In this document: in pieces, positions 8,928 to 17,099 of the stretch | Numbering within the stretch: position 1 is the first letter of the stretch | Layout of the letters: each line of letters opens with the position of its first letter | NCBI GenBank assembly: GCA_026003475.1 | Contig: BPHJ01000001.1 | Span: 867,189 to 931,188 of the forward strand | DNA from: Candidatus Kapaibacterium sp. | GTDB taxonomy: Bacteria; Bacteroidota; Ignavibacteria; Kapaibacteriales; NICIL-2 | Length of the DNA: 64,000 bases | Direction: 5' to 3' | Translations under genes and position numbers: made by a program | Notes under the pieces: model-generated | Seen by the model: only the letters and a program-made list of their open reading frames with translations | What the model was told of the DNA's origin: nothing | The model's database searches: none

Positions 8928-9968
8928 ATGAGAAAGCGTCTATCACAACTATTTCTCGATTGGCTTGCCTGCACGTATGGTGTGGTCCTGCTCCACCGCA
9001 TTGTGTGGTTGGAAGTGATTAGCGCACGTCCACTGCCGTTTGCCTGGGCTGGCAGTGGAAGCGCAACCATCCTCACCACTGTTCCCGATTGGGTGCTCTA
9101 CGCCATTGTGGGTGCCGTCGGGGCAAGTATCGCTGGGTTTACGGGCGCATCGCTAGTAGCACTCCTTCGTGGAGAGCTTGCCCCAAATTCGTGGCAACGA
9201 CGCATTGCACTCCACGTCGGCTCGCTCCTTTTGTCGCTAACGTTTGTTACGGGCTGGATTGTCACAAAGATTTCCCTGACAGATATGTTCAGCAGCGAGC
9301 GTCTCCGTGCTGCCGGGCGTATCTTCTCCAGTTTGTTGACACCAGAATTTTCAATCCTACCTCAAGCAATCGCTGCCATCATCGAAACGGTGTACTTGGC
9401 ATTCATGGCAACAGCACTTGCACTGCCAGCATCGTTTGTCCTTTCGTTTCTTGCAGCACGAAACTTGATGCGGGAGCATCAGTGGACGCGGCTTCTTTAC
9501 ACACTTCTGCGCATTGTGACCAATTTTACGCGCTCCATCGAGCCATTGGTATGGGCGGTCATTTTCACCGTTTGGGTCAAGGTTGGACCCTTTCCCGGAA
9601 TGCTGGCGTTGATGGTCCACACTATCTCATCGCTGGTCAAGCAATACTCCGAACAAATCGAAGACATTGACCCCGGCCCAATGGAAGCAATTGCCTCGAC
9701 CGGAGCCAGACCTCTCCAAGTAGTTTGGTTTGGCGTCGTACCGCAGATTGTGATTCCATTTTTGTCGTTTACCATTTATCGCTGGGATATCAACGTCCGT
9801 ATGGCAACTATAATCGGATTGGTCGGTGGTGGTGGCATCGGTACAATGCTCAATCAGTACCAGATGCTGGCGCAATGGCACGAGGTGGGATTGATTGTGC
9901 TGGTCATTGCGCTCGTGGTCTGGGTGATGGACTATGTCTCAGCTCGAATCCGGGAGGCATTGCTCTGA
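8928..9968 (+). CDS. phnE: PhnE-type ABC transporter permease
   Basis: A 346-residue inner-membrane permease with about six or seven hydrophobic segments. The family EAA loop is visible as EAIASTGARPLQVVWFGVVPQI, and the C-terminal segment GLVGGGGIGTMLNQ is typical of PhnE. The N-terminal region (about 1-120) carries extra membrane segments, so the protein is longer than many PhnE proteins. No PhnD-like periplasmic binding protein is encoded in the window, which is odd for an importer. Its TGA overlaps the ATG of the guanine deaminase gene (TGATG), indicating translational coupling. Confidence 0.82.
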   Translation: MRKRLSQLFLDWLACTYGVVLLHRIVWLEVISARPLPFAWAGSGSATILTTVPDWVLYAIVGAVGASIAGFTGASLVALLRGELAPNSWQRRIALHVGSLLLSLTFVTGWIVTKISLTDMFSSERLRAAGRIFSSLLTPEFSILPQAIAAIIETVYLAFMATALALPASFVLSFLAARNLMREHQWTRLLYTLLRIVTNFTRSIEPLVWAVIFTVWVKVGPFPGMLALMVHTISSLVKQYSEQIEDIDPGPMEAIASTGARPLQVVWFGVVPQIVIPFLSFTIYRWDINVRMATIIGLVGGGGIGTMLNQYQMLAQWHEVGLIVLVIALVVWVMDYVSARIREALL

Positions 9969-11239
9969 TGGCGGCAGCGCTGTATCGTGCCATGCTCGTG
10001 CATAGTCTCGATCGGCATTCAGTCGAATGGTATGCCGATGGTGCCCTCTTGGTCGAGCGCGGACGCATACTCGCATACGGGGATTACGCGACAATATCAC
10101 AGGATTTCCCGGGCGTGCCCACCATGGACTGGCGCGACAGCATCATCATTCCCGGTTTGGTAGATATTCACGCTCACGTTGCCCAACTTAGCGGCGTTGG
10201 TTCTGACCGGGCCGACCTCTTGGACTGGCTTGAGCAAGTCATCTACCCCCTGGAGCGGTGCTGCGCTGACGACGACGTCGCCGCCAGCATCGCGGATGCC
10301 TTTTTCCAGCGCGCGCTTGCTGCTGGAACTACCACCATTGCTGCATTTGCACCACCGTTTGAATCTGCAACCGAACGATGTTTCGAAGTTGCCGACGAGC
10401 TGGGTATCCGCGCAGTAATGGGAATGACACTGATGGACATGAACGCACCAGCATACCTTGTTGCAGATAGCAACAAACTCATAGCAGCAACAGAACGCCT
10501 TGCAACGCGGTGGCACAACCACAGGAGGCTGCACTACTGTATCACGCCCCGCTTTGCGGGAAGCTGTTCGTTCACCTTGTTGCGACGCTGTGGTGAGCTC
10601 GCTTCTGCAACTGGTCTACCAATTCAGACGCATCTTGCTGAATCTCGCGCTGAGTTGGAACTCATCGCCAACCTGTTTCCGGAATCATCCGACTACACCG
10701 ACGTGTACCAGCGGGCTGGACTGCTGACCGACAAAACAATCCTGGCACACTGCATTCACCTTTCCACCACGGAACTGGAGCGGTTAAGCACCGCCTCTCC
10801 TGCGATTGCGCATTGCCCTGCCTCGAATACTTACCTCCAAAGCGGGATCATGCCATTGGTTGAATATCTCGATCGCTGGAATCTGCGCGTCGGACTTGGC
10901 ACGGACATCGGCGCTGGCTACCACGCAAGCATTCTCGATGAAGCCCGAACAGCACGCGAACATGCAAAGCTGCGTCGAATGTCTCAACAGACGCTTCGTG
11001 TGCCATCTCACGCTGAAGCATTCTACCTTGCAACACTTGGCGGTGCAATCGCGCTTAGTTTAGGTGACGAAGTGGGAAACTTCCTACCAGGCAAAGCAGC
11101 TGATTTTGTCCGCATCCGACGAGCACCCTACCGCACCATCACGACAACCGACGACGCACTCGCATACGTGCTCTACGCCGCATCCGACAGCATTTATGCG
11201 ACAATGATCGAAGGTATTCCCGTCTGGCAAAAACCATGA
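9968..11239 (+). CDS. guaD: Guanine deaminase-like amidohydrolase
   Basis: A 423-residue metal-dependent amidohydrolase. Guanine deaminase converts guanine to xanthine and ammonia in purine salvage or catabolism. The metal-binding HxH is PGLVDIHAHV (His68, His70). Further family features are LLDWLEQVIYPLE, ALAAGTTTIAAF, MDMNAPAYL, YCITPRFAGSCS, QTHLAES, LAHCIHL, HCPASN and GLGTDIGAGYHASI, which together are diagnostic of GuaD rather than cytosine or atrazine hydrolases. ATG 9968 overlaps the permease stop; the frame is open further upstream, but that part overlaps phnE. Its 3' end overlaps the next gene by ATGA. The coupling implies purine processing linked to transport, which is inference. 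Confidence 0.83.
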   Translation: MAAALYRAMLVHSLDRHSVEWYADGALLVERGRILAYGDYATISQDFPGVPTMDWRDSIIIPGLVDIHAHVAQLSGVGSDRADLLDWLEQVIYPLERCCADDDVAASIADAFFQRALAAGTTTIAAFAPPFESATERCFEVADELGIRAVMGMTLMDMNAPAYLVADSNKLIAATERLATRWHNHRRLHYCITPRFAGSCSFTLLRRCGELASATGLPIQTHLAESRAELELIANLFPESSDYTDVYQRAGLLTDKTILAHCIHLSTTELERLSTASPAIAHCPASNTYLQSGIMPLVEYLDRWNLRVGLGTDIGAGYHASILDEARTAREHAKLRRMSQQTLRVPSHAEAFYLATLGGAIALSLGDEVGNFLPGKAADFVRIRRAPYRTITTTDDALAYVLYAASDSIYATMIEGIPVWQKP

Positions 11240-12258
11240 TCGAAGCATCCCTGCTCGACCATCTCCGGAATTCAGCATATCGGTGGGCAGAGCAAGCAAC
11301 AATCCCTGCTGATGTCGTCGAACGACTCGTTGCAGAGCGGCTGTTCAAACTCTTTGTACCCACCTGGTTTGGAGGGCGCCAATCGTCGCTACTTGAAGCA
11401 GTCAACCTCTATGCAGACTTGGCAAGAGCTGATGGGAGCATCGGATGGCTTGTTCAAATCGGTGCTGGCGGCGGTTTCTTTGTGCCCTCGTTTTCACGCG
11501 AAATTGCCGAACAGCTTTTTGCACCTGAACATAGCGTCATTGCCGGTTCGGGATATACCAGCGGTATCGCCCGTCGGGTTCGCGGTGGCTACCGTGTTCA
11601 GGGCACATGGCGCTATGCCAGTGGCGCGCAGTATGCAAGCATTTTCACGGTCAATGCCCGCCTTGCCGATGATGGTAGCATCCGTGCTTTCGCCTTTGAT
11701 CGCAGTCAGGTCCGGATCACGCCCGATTGGCACGCCTTCGGTATGCGCGCAACGTCGAGCTGGACGTTCGAAGTCCATGATGTCTTCGTTCCCGAAGAAC
11801 GGAGCTTTGTCGTTGGTGAGCATCGGTGGGAACCACCGCTATCGGTGTACCAGACGCCATTTCTGCTCTTTGCTCTTTCGTCCATGGGAGCTGTTGCCTT
11901 TGGATTAGGATTGGCATTCTTCGAAGAGGCCGCCATACTGTTCGAAGGCAATCCATCCCGCTTGGATGTGCTGCGTATCCACGAAGCACAAGCGACTGCA
12001 GCATGGAGAGAATTCATCGCGTTAGTGGCGCAGATCAGTAGCCATCCTCCTACCGATGAATCCATCGAAATGCATCGCAGCAGACTTGCCCATTTGCTGA
12101 ACCTCCTGCGCCAATCGGTGCTCGATGCTCTCCCATATTGTGGTATGGCAGTCGCTGATGAGCACACGCGGCTATCTCGCATCCTTCGTGATTTCTTAGT
12201 CATCTGGCAACACGAGCTGTTACGCCCATCACGGGCTGTCATCCCTATCATGAGTTGA
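11236..12258 (+). CDS. Acyl-CoA dehydrogenase-fold flavoenzyme (group D flavin monooxygenase-like)
   Basis: A 340-residue protein with the N-terminal helical and middle beta domains of the acyl-CoA dehydrogenase superfamily (ERLFKLFVPTWFGG, DGSIGWLVQIGAGGGFF, GTWRYASGAQYASIFTV). These stretches resemble the HsaA/DszC class of flavin-dependent monooxygenases more than true acyl-CoA dehydrogenases. I see no catalytic Glu motif of the TYEGT type. At 340 residues it is shorter than the usual 380-400. It overlaps guaD by ATGA and ends the phnC-phnE-guaD run, so it may oxidise a product of that pathway, but the substrate is unknown. Confidence 0.6.
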   Translation: MIEASLLDHLRNSAYRWAEQATIPADVVERLVAERLFKLFVPTWFGGRQSSLLEAVNLYADLARADGSIGWLVQIGAGGGFFVPSFSREIAEQLFAPEHSVIAGSGYTSGIARRVRGGYRVQGTWRYASGAQYASIFTVNARLADDGSIRAFAFDRSQVRITPDWHAFGMRATSSWTFEVHDVFVPEERSFVVGEHRWEPPLSVYQTPFLLFALSSMGAVAFGLGLAFFEEAAILFEGNPSRLDVLRIHEAQATAAWREFIALVAQISSHPPTDESIEMHRSRLAHLLNLLRQSVLDALPYCGMAVADEHTRLSRILRDFLVIWQHELLRPSRAVIPIMS

Positions 12259-12327
12259 ACATCATGCAGGGTTGAACGACTCGTGCTGGAATCAGCCACC
12301 GCACCCGATTGCATCCATTACTGACCG

Positions 12328-12364
12328 AAAAAACAACGGAGCAGATCGTCTGTCTGCTTCGTTG
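12328..12364 (-). terminator. Rho-independent terminator of ssrA
   Basis: On the minus strand, CAACG-a-AGCAGA, a 7-base loop and TCTGCT-c-CGTTG form an 11-bp stem with one A.C mismatch, followed directly by six T residues. It begins 12 bases after the tmRNA 3' end. Confidence 0.85.
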
Positions 12365-12375
12365 CAGCTCTTGTG

Positions 12376-12770
12376 TGGAGGTGCCGGGAGTTGAACCCGG
12401 GTCCGGAGTACCAAGCGCGTAGCATCTCCATGCTCAGTTGCTCATCAAACTTTCGCTCCTCCAGGGGCGGAGCAACTCGCGCTCGAGGAGCTATCGTTCG
12501 GTTGGATCACCCGATGAGCGGAACGATACACTCACCAGGTGAGCCATCAGGGTTCGATGCTGCGAACACTCACGTGATGGCGCATGAGTGGGCAGCAGGG
12601 AGCGGAGCTTGGCTCAACGCATCCCAGCAATGGTGCCGTTACTTAGGCAGCCATTGCATAGCTGAACGAGTTGGCATTTTGCCGTTGCTGGTTGTATTTA
12701 CGAGCAGCACCAGCAAGCTCGGCATGCAGCTACGTCACCTGTCGTACCCCGTCGAAGCCACGTCACCCCC
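12376..12770 (-). ncRNA. ssrA: Transfer-messenger RNA (tmRNA)
   Basis: A 395-nt one-piece tmRNA that rescues stalled ribosomes and tags their products for proteolysis. The 5' end GGGGGTGACGTGGCTTCGAC pairs with the 3' end CACCTCC to make the 7-bp acceptor stem, and the T-arm GGGTTCAACTCCC is intact. The discriminator is A and CCA is not encoded. The open reading frame at 12675-12643 (minus) reads ANSFSYAMAA then TAA, starting at a GCC resume codon after CGGCAAAAT. Chlorobium tags end in the same SYAMAA. A terminator follows. The partner SmpB is not in the window. Confidence 0.95.
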
Positions 12771-12828
12771 GCGTCCATCAAGACGAACGGGCTGGGCTCC
12801 TGTTGCATCTACGCGCAATCGAGTCCGA

Positions 12829-13995
12829 TTAGGAAAATGCTTGAATGCCGGTTATGTCGGCGCCGAGGATCAGTGTGTGAATATCGTGCGTGCCTTCGTA
12901 GGTCTTGACTGATTCAAGGTTGAGCATATGGCGCATGACGGGGTACTCGCTGGTGATGCCGTTGGCGCCGTGTAGATCGCGGGCGAGTCGAGCGATTTCC
13001 AGCGCAATGGCAACATTGTTGCGTTTAGCCAACGAGACTTGTTGAGGGCGGACAGTCCCTGCATCTTTGAGCTTCGCCAGCCGCCAACAAAGAAGCTGTC
13101 CCTTCGTGATTTCGGTGAGCATATACGCCAACTTTTCTTGAACAAGTTGGAAAGACCCGATAGGCTTGCCAAACTGAATGCGAGAAGTGGCGTACTTGAC
13201 CGATGCATCATAACAGGCCATTGCTGCACCGATCGCACCCCATGCAATACCATAGCGAGCTTGTGTCAAGCAGGACAGCGGCGCTTTGAGTCCGCGAGCA
13301 TTCGGCAACAAGTTTTCCTCGGGAAGCTCGACGTCCTGGAAAATCAGCTCCGAGGTAATCGAAGCCCGGAGGGAGTGTTTGTTCTTCATTTCGGGTGCAC
13401 TGAATCCCTTCATCCCCTTTTCGACGAGGAACCCATGAATTTCCCCATCGAGTTTTGCCCAAACGACCGCAACATCAGCAATTGAGCCGTTGGTGATCCA
13501 CATTTTGGCACCGTTGAGCAAATAGCCACCGTTGATTTTTTTTGCAGTGGTGATCATCCCTGCTGGATTGGACCCATAGTCTGGCTCTGTCAGCCCAAAG
13601 CATCCGATTGCTTCTGCACGCGCAAGACGCGGCAGCCACTTCCGACGCTGCTCTTCCGATCCATACGCATAGATCGGATACATGACCAACGAACTCTGCA
13701 CCGATGCAAACGAGCGGACACCAGAATCGCCACGCTCGAGCTCCTGCATCGCAAGACCATAGCACACATTATTCATTCCACCGCAGCCATACTCCTGCGG
13801 TAATGTCATGCCGAATAATCCCAGCTCAGCCATCTTCGGTACAAGCTCCATTGGGAAGACCGCATCCTGGTAGGCTTGTTCGATGATCGGCATGACTTCA
13901 TGTTCGACAAAATCGCGCACCGTATCCCGAACCAAGCGTTCGTCGGCGCTGAGTAACTCGTCGAGGCTGTAGTAATCAACACCAGCAAATGCCAT
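12829..13995 (-). CDS. gcdH: Glutaryl-CoA dehydrogenase-like acyl-CoA dehydrogenase
   Basis: A 388-residue FAD enzyme. Glutaryl-CoA dehydrogenase oxidises and decarboxylates glutaryl-CoA to crotonyl-CoA in lysine, tryptophan and benzoyl-CoA degradation. Diagnostic motifs are RSFASVQSSLVMYPIYAYG (including the Arg used for the gamma-carboxylate), GCFGLTEPDYGSNP, and KTYEGTHDIHTLILG with the catalytic Glu. The C-terminus LGADITGIQAF is also typical. The crotonyl-CoA product could feed the crotonases encoded at 24073, 24952 and 32607. It lies 41 bp upstream of lipA's stop in gene order and precedes ssrA on the same strand. A general short-chain acyl-CoA dehydrogenase is the less likely alternative. 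Confidence 0.85.
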   Translation of the reverse strand: MAFAGVDYYSLDELLSADERLVRDTVRDFVEHEVMPIIEQAYQDAVFPMELVPKMAELGLFGMTLPQEYGCGGMNNVCYGLAMQELERGDSGVRSFASVQSSLVMYPIYAYGSEEQRRKWLPRLARAEAIGCFGLTEPDYGSNPAGMITTAKKINGGYLLNGAKMWITNGSIADVAVVWAKLDGEIHGFLVEKGMKGFSAPEMKNKHSLRASITSELIFQDVELPEENLLPNARGLKAPLSCLTQARYGIAWGAIGAAMACYDASVKYATSRIQFGKPIGSFQLVQEKLAYMLTEITKGQLLCWRLAKLKDAGTVRPQQVSLAKRNNVAIALEIARLARDLHGANGITSEYPVMRHMLNLESVKTYEGTHDIHTLILGADITGIQAFS

Positions 13996-14036
13996 AATGA
14001 ATGCTCGATCAAGGTGAGTAAAACGTCAACTACGCT

Positions 14037-14942
14037 TTATCCCTCCGAACACACGTTCGGGGCTATTGGTTGCACATGCCGTTCGGCGTGGTAGGAACTG
14101 CGCACCAGTGGACCAGATTCGACGTACAGAAATCCCATCTGGAGTCCACGTTCGCGGTACTCAGCAAATTCATCAGGATGAACAAATCGCTCGACCGGAA
14201 GATGATTCTTCGTTGGTTGCAGGTACTGCCCAAGCGTGAGAATGTCACATCCGACACTGCGAAGATCTTCCATCACGGCGAAGACTTCTTCTTTGGTTTC
14301 ACCCAAGCCGAGCATCATTCCACTCTTGGTGCGGAAGCCCTGCTCTTTCGATGCACGAAGTACAGTGAGCGTCCATGCATACTTCCCTTGCGGCCGAACA
14401 CGCCGATACAGCCGTGGGACTGTCTCGGTGTTGTGTCCGAGAATATCGGGTTGGGCATCGAGGACCACCTGGAGTGCATCGAGTTTGCCTTTGAAATCCG
14501 GAATGAGCACCTCAATGGTCGTCGTAGGATTGAGTGCACGAACAACGCGAACTGTTTCTGCCCACAAGCGCGCCCCACCATCGGGCAATTCGTCGCGATT
14601 GACTGAGGTAATCACACAATGCACAAGCTGCATCTGTCGTACTGCTTCCGCAACACGGCGTGGTTCGTCCCAATCAACTGGGAGAGGCCGTCCAGTTTTG
14701 ACTGCACAAAAACCACAGGAACGCGTGCAGGTGTCGCCTCCGATCATGAAGGTTGCCGTTCCAGCTCCCCAACATTCCGCGATGTTCGGGCAACGCGCTT
14801 CCTCACACACAGTGTGGAGTGCTTTCGAGCGCATCATGCTTTTCAGATGGGCATAAGCTGCTCCTCCTGGAGCACGGACCTTCAGCCATGGTGGGCGTCG
14901 TTCCGGATTGGAGTTGTCCTCGATAACGGGAAGTTCGAACAT
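14037..14942 (-). CDS. lipA: Lipoyl synthase
   Basis: A 301-residue radical-SAM enzyme that inserts two sulfurs into protein-bound octanoyl chains, making lipoate on pyruvate and other 2-oxoacid dehydrogenases and on GcvH. The auxiliary cluster motif [12 protein letters not shown] and the radical-SAM motif CTRSCGFC are both intact. The C-terminal RSSYHAE carries the conserved serine ligand. The length is normal. The ATG at 14942 starts MFELPVIED; a TATTTTCG box sits 34 bases upstream. The octanoyltransferase LipB is not encoded nearby. Confidence 0.97.
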   Translation of the reverse strand: MFELPVIEDNSNPERRPPWLKVRAPGGAAYAHLKSMMRSKALHTVCEEARCPNIAECWGAGTATFMIGGDTCTRSCGFCAVKTGRPLPVDWDEPRRVAEAVRQMQLVHCVITSVNRDELPDGGARLWAETVRVVRALNPTTTIEVLIPDFKGKLDALQVVLDAQPDILGHNTETVPRLYRRVRPQGKYAWTLTVLRASKEQGFRTKSGMMLGLGETKEEVFAVMEDLRSVGCDILTLGQYLQPTKNHLPVERFVHPDEFAEYRERGLQMGFLYVESGPLVRSSYHAERHVQPIAPNVCSEG

Positions 14943-14975
14943 GAGCTGACTGCAAGTGCACGATAGATGTATGCG

Positions 14976-14983
14976 CGAAAATA
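14976..14983 (-). promoter_or_regulatory. Putative -7 promoter box ahead of lipA
   Basis: TATTTTCG on the minus strand ends 33 bases upstream of the lipA ATG, as expected for a -7 element with a short leader. It is identical to boxes ahead of recN and dnaE. Confidence 0.42.
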
Positions 14984-15043
14984 CTACCCACGCCGGCCGC
15001 TTGCCGTGAAATCGCTCTGTTGTTCGTCAACTTCGGGGTGTAG

Positions 15044-16876
15044 TCATCCTGCATCGGCGTAGAGTTGCTCTATCACATGAGCATAACGCTCCTGGATTTG
15101 CTTCCGTCGAGGTTTGAGCGTTGGGGTTAGCAATCCGTTTTCGATACTGAAGGGTTCAGGCAGGAGCGCAATACGGCGAACTCGCTCGTACTTGGCAAGG
15201 TCACGCTGGGCATGCTCAATTTCTCGCATGACCACTGCGCGCAGCGAATCATCGGCGCAAAGCTGCTCGAGCGGTTTGTTGGCATCGAGTCGGTGCGATT
15301 GAGCAAGGGCTCGCAATCCTTCTTCATCGGGGACAATAAGTGCTGCACAGAATAGACGCTGATCGCCGACAACAACCACTTGCGCAATAAACGGAAGTCG
15401 TAACAATACCGACTCGACCAGTTGCGGTGCCACATTTTTTCCGCCACTGGTAATGATCAAATTCTTGATTCGGTCAGTGATTTTGAGATTGCCCCGCGCA
15501 GTCCACTGCCCAATATCACCGGTGTGGAGCCATCCGTCGGGATCGAGCACCTGAGCTGTTGACTCCGGATCGCGCCAGTATCCGCGCATGATATTTGGCC
15601 CCCGAGCGAGGATTTCCCCGTTGTCATCTATGCGAACCTCAACGCCCGGTAGTGGTTTGCCGACTGTACCGAATTCGTAATCGTCAGGGCGGTTGACCGT
15701 AAGCACTGGTGCAGCTTCAGTCAGTCCATATCCTTCAAGAATTGGCAAGCCTATTGCCCAGAAGAACCGACCGACATCGGGAGATAGTGCACTACCACCA
15801 GAAACAAACAGTCGTAACCGTCCACCAACTGCATATCGAATCTTGCGAAACACTAATTGGTCAGCAATGCGGTAGGCCAGCGATAGACCTCGTGATGGTT
15901 CTGCCTGTTGCTCCAAGGTAGAAACATAGCGCAACCCAATTGCCACCGCCCAATGAAAAAATCGGCGCCGAAGTAGGGATTCCTTTTCCATCCGTGCATA
16001 GATGCCGTGCCGAACCCGTTCAAAAAGCTGCGGTACACTCGTCATGAGCGTTGGCCGAACCTCTTGCAAATTCGTCCGAACCGTCTCCAGTGATTCTGCG
16101 AATGCAGTTGTTGCTCCACTTGCAAAGGCGATGTAAAAACCCGTTGTCCGCTCGTACGAGTGGCTCATTGGCAGGTAGGACAGAAACACATCGTTTTCTC
16201 GGACCTCGATAACCGCACGGGCTGCTTCAACGTTGGAGAGAATGTTGCGATGCGTCAGCATTACTCCTTTAGGGACGCCAGTCGTACCGCTGGTGTAAAT
16301 AATCGTGCAGAGATCATCAGGCCGAGAACGCGCTAACAAGGATGCAAGCCGTTGCTCTTTGTTACCTGATGCCAGCATCTCCTTTCCCTGCTGGAGTAAT
16401 TCGGCCAATGGATGTACCGGAATCGAACGCTGACCAGCGCTCAGAGTCATCGGTGCTGTTGCTGAGTCGAAAATGATGATCGCAGTAAGGTCGCTGAGCT
16501 CGTCAGTAATAGCGCGCAGCTTATCGAGCTGATGCTGAGTGGAAACAACGCAGATTGTCGCCTGAGAGTGGTTGAGAATGTAGGCAATCTGTTTCGGGCT
16601 TAGCGTGGGAAACATCGGTACATCCACCCCACCAGCAAGAAGGGTAGCAAAATCGGTCAAAACCCACTCGTAACGATTCTCCGAGACAATTCCAATCCGA
16701 TCGCCAGCTTCGACGCCGAGTGCATCCAGCGCCAATGCATACGCCTCAACATCCTGGCGGAGCTGGTCGTAGGTTATGCCAACATAGGCACCGTCCCTCT
16801 TGTGGAGATACGCCGGACGTGCCACTCCATGGTACCGATCGGTAATGCCATAGAACAATTCACCGATGGTTTGCAT
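15044..16876 (-). CDS. fadD: Long-chain acyl-CoA synthetase (AMP-forming), FadD/FACS type
   Basis: A 610-residue ANL-family ligase that activates long-chain fatty acids to acyl-CoA through an acyl-adenylate. The P-loop YTSGTTGVPKG is near residues 190-200, the adenylate motif EGYGLTEAAPV follows, and HTGDIGQW with KITDRIKNLIITSGGKNV covers the hinge and C-terminal domain. The order and spacing match bacterial and eukaryotic long-chain synthetases of about 600 residues. The start at 16876 (MQTIGELFYG) is preceded by AGAGG about ten bases upstream; the frame open to 16957 adds a non-family extension. It is divergent from methylmalonyl-CoA mutase across 223 bp that otherwise hold only a putative promoter box for that gene. 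Confidence 0.92.
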   Translation of the reverse strand: MQTIGELFYGITDRYHGVARPAYLHKRDGAYVGITYDQLRQDVEAYALALDALGVEAGDRIGIVSENRYEWVLTDFATLLAGGVDVPMFPTLSPKQIAYILNHSQATICVVSTQHQLDKLRAITDELSDLTAIIIFDSATAPMTLSAGQRSIPVHPLAELLQQGKEMLASGNKEQRLASLLARSRPDDLCTIIYTSGTTGVPKGVMLTHRNILSNVEAARAVIEVRENDVFLSYLPMSHSYERTTGFYIAFASGATTAFAESLETVRTNLQEVRPTLMTSVPQLFERVRHGIYARMEKESLLRRRFFHWAVAIGLRYVSTLEQQAEPSRGLSLAYRIADQLVFRKIRYAVGGRLRLFVSGGSALSPDVGRFFWAIGLPILEGYGLTEAAPVLTVNRPDDYEFGTVGKPLPGVEVRIDDNGEILARGPNIMRGYWRDPESTAQVLDPDGWLHTGDIGQWTARGNLKITDRIKNLIITSGGKNVAPQLVESVLLRLPFIAQVVVVGDQRLFCAALIVPDEEGLRALAQSHRLDANKPLEQLCADDSLRAVVMREIEHAQRDLAKYERVRRIALLPEPFSIENGLLTPTLKPRRKQIQERYAHVIEQLYADAG

Positions 16877-17072
16877 ATTCTGACCTCTGGTTATTTCCGA
16901 ACGAATACCGCAGCTTGAACATTCCATCTGGCGGCAATAGTGAAAATACATCTTCAATAGCTAAGCTGAGCAATCGGTCTGTTCTGCGCTGAACATGGAT
17001 ACGATCCATTTGGCGGTTTGAACACGCTATAAATGTCCGGAAGAGTGCTTCGTCTCCCTCGACAGCAAACTG

Positions 17073-17080
17073 TAACTTCG
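17073..17080 (+). promoter_or_regulatory. Putative -7 promoter box ahead of the mutase gene
   Basis: TAACTTCG lies 19 bases before ATG 17100. A transcript starting about seven bases after it would begin near 17087, which argues against the in-frame TTG at 17088 as the translation start. Confidence 0.35.
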
Positions 17081-17099
17081 CTACTGGTTGGAACACCAC

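Noticed and set aside
12643-12705. A longer tmRNA tag starting further upstream (AARKYNQQRQN...)
   Set aside because: The frame is open, but GCC after CGGCAAAAT gives a 10-residue tag matching the Chlorobium tag in length and end, so the short tag is preferred.
12373-12912. A 179-codon plus-strand open frame
   Set aside because: It lies across the tmRNA and the 3' end of glutaryl-CoA dehydrogenase and looks like translated structured RNA.
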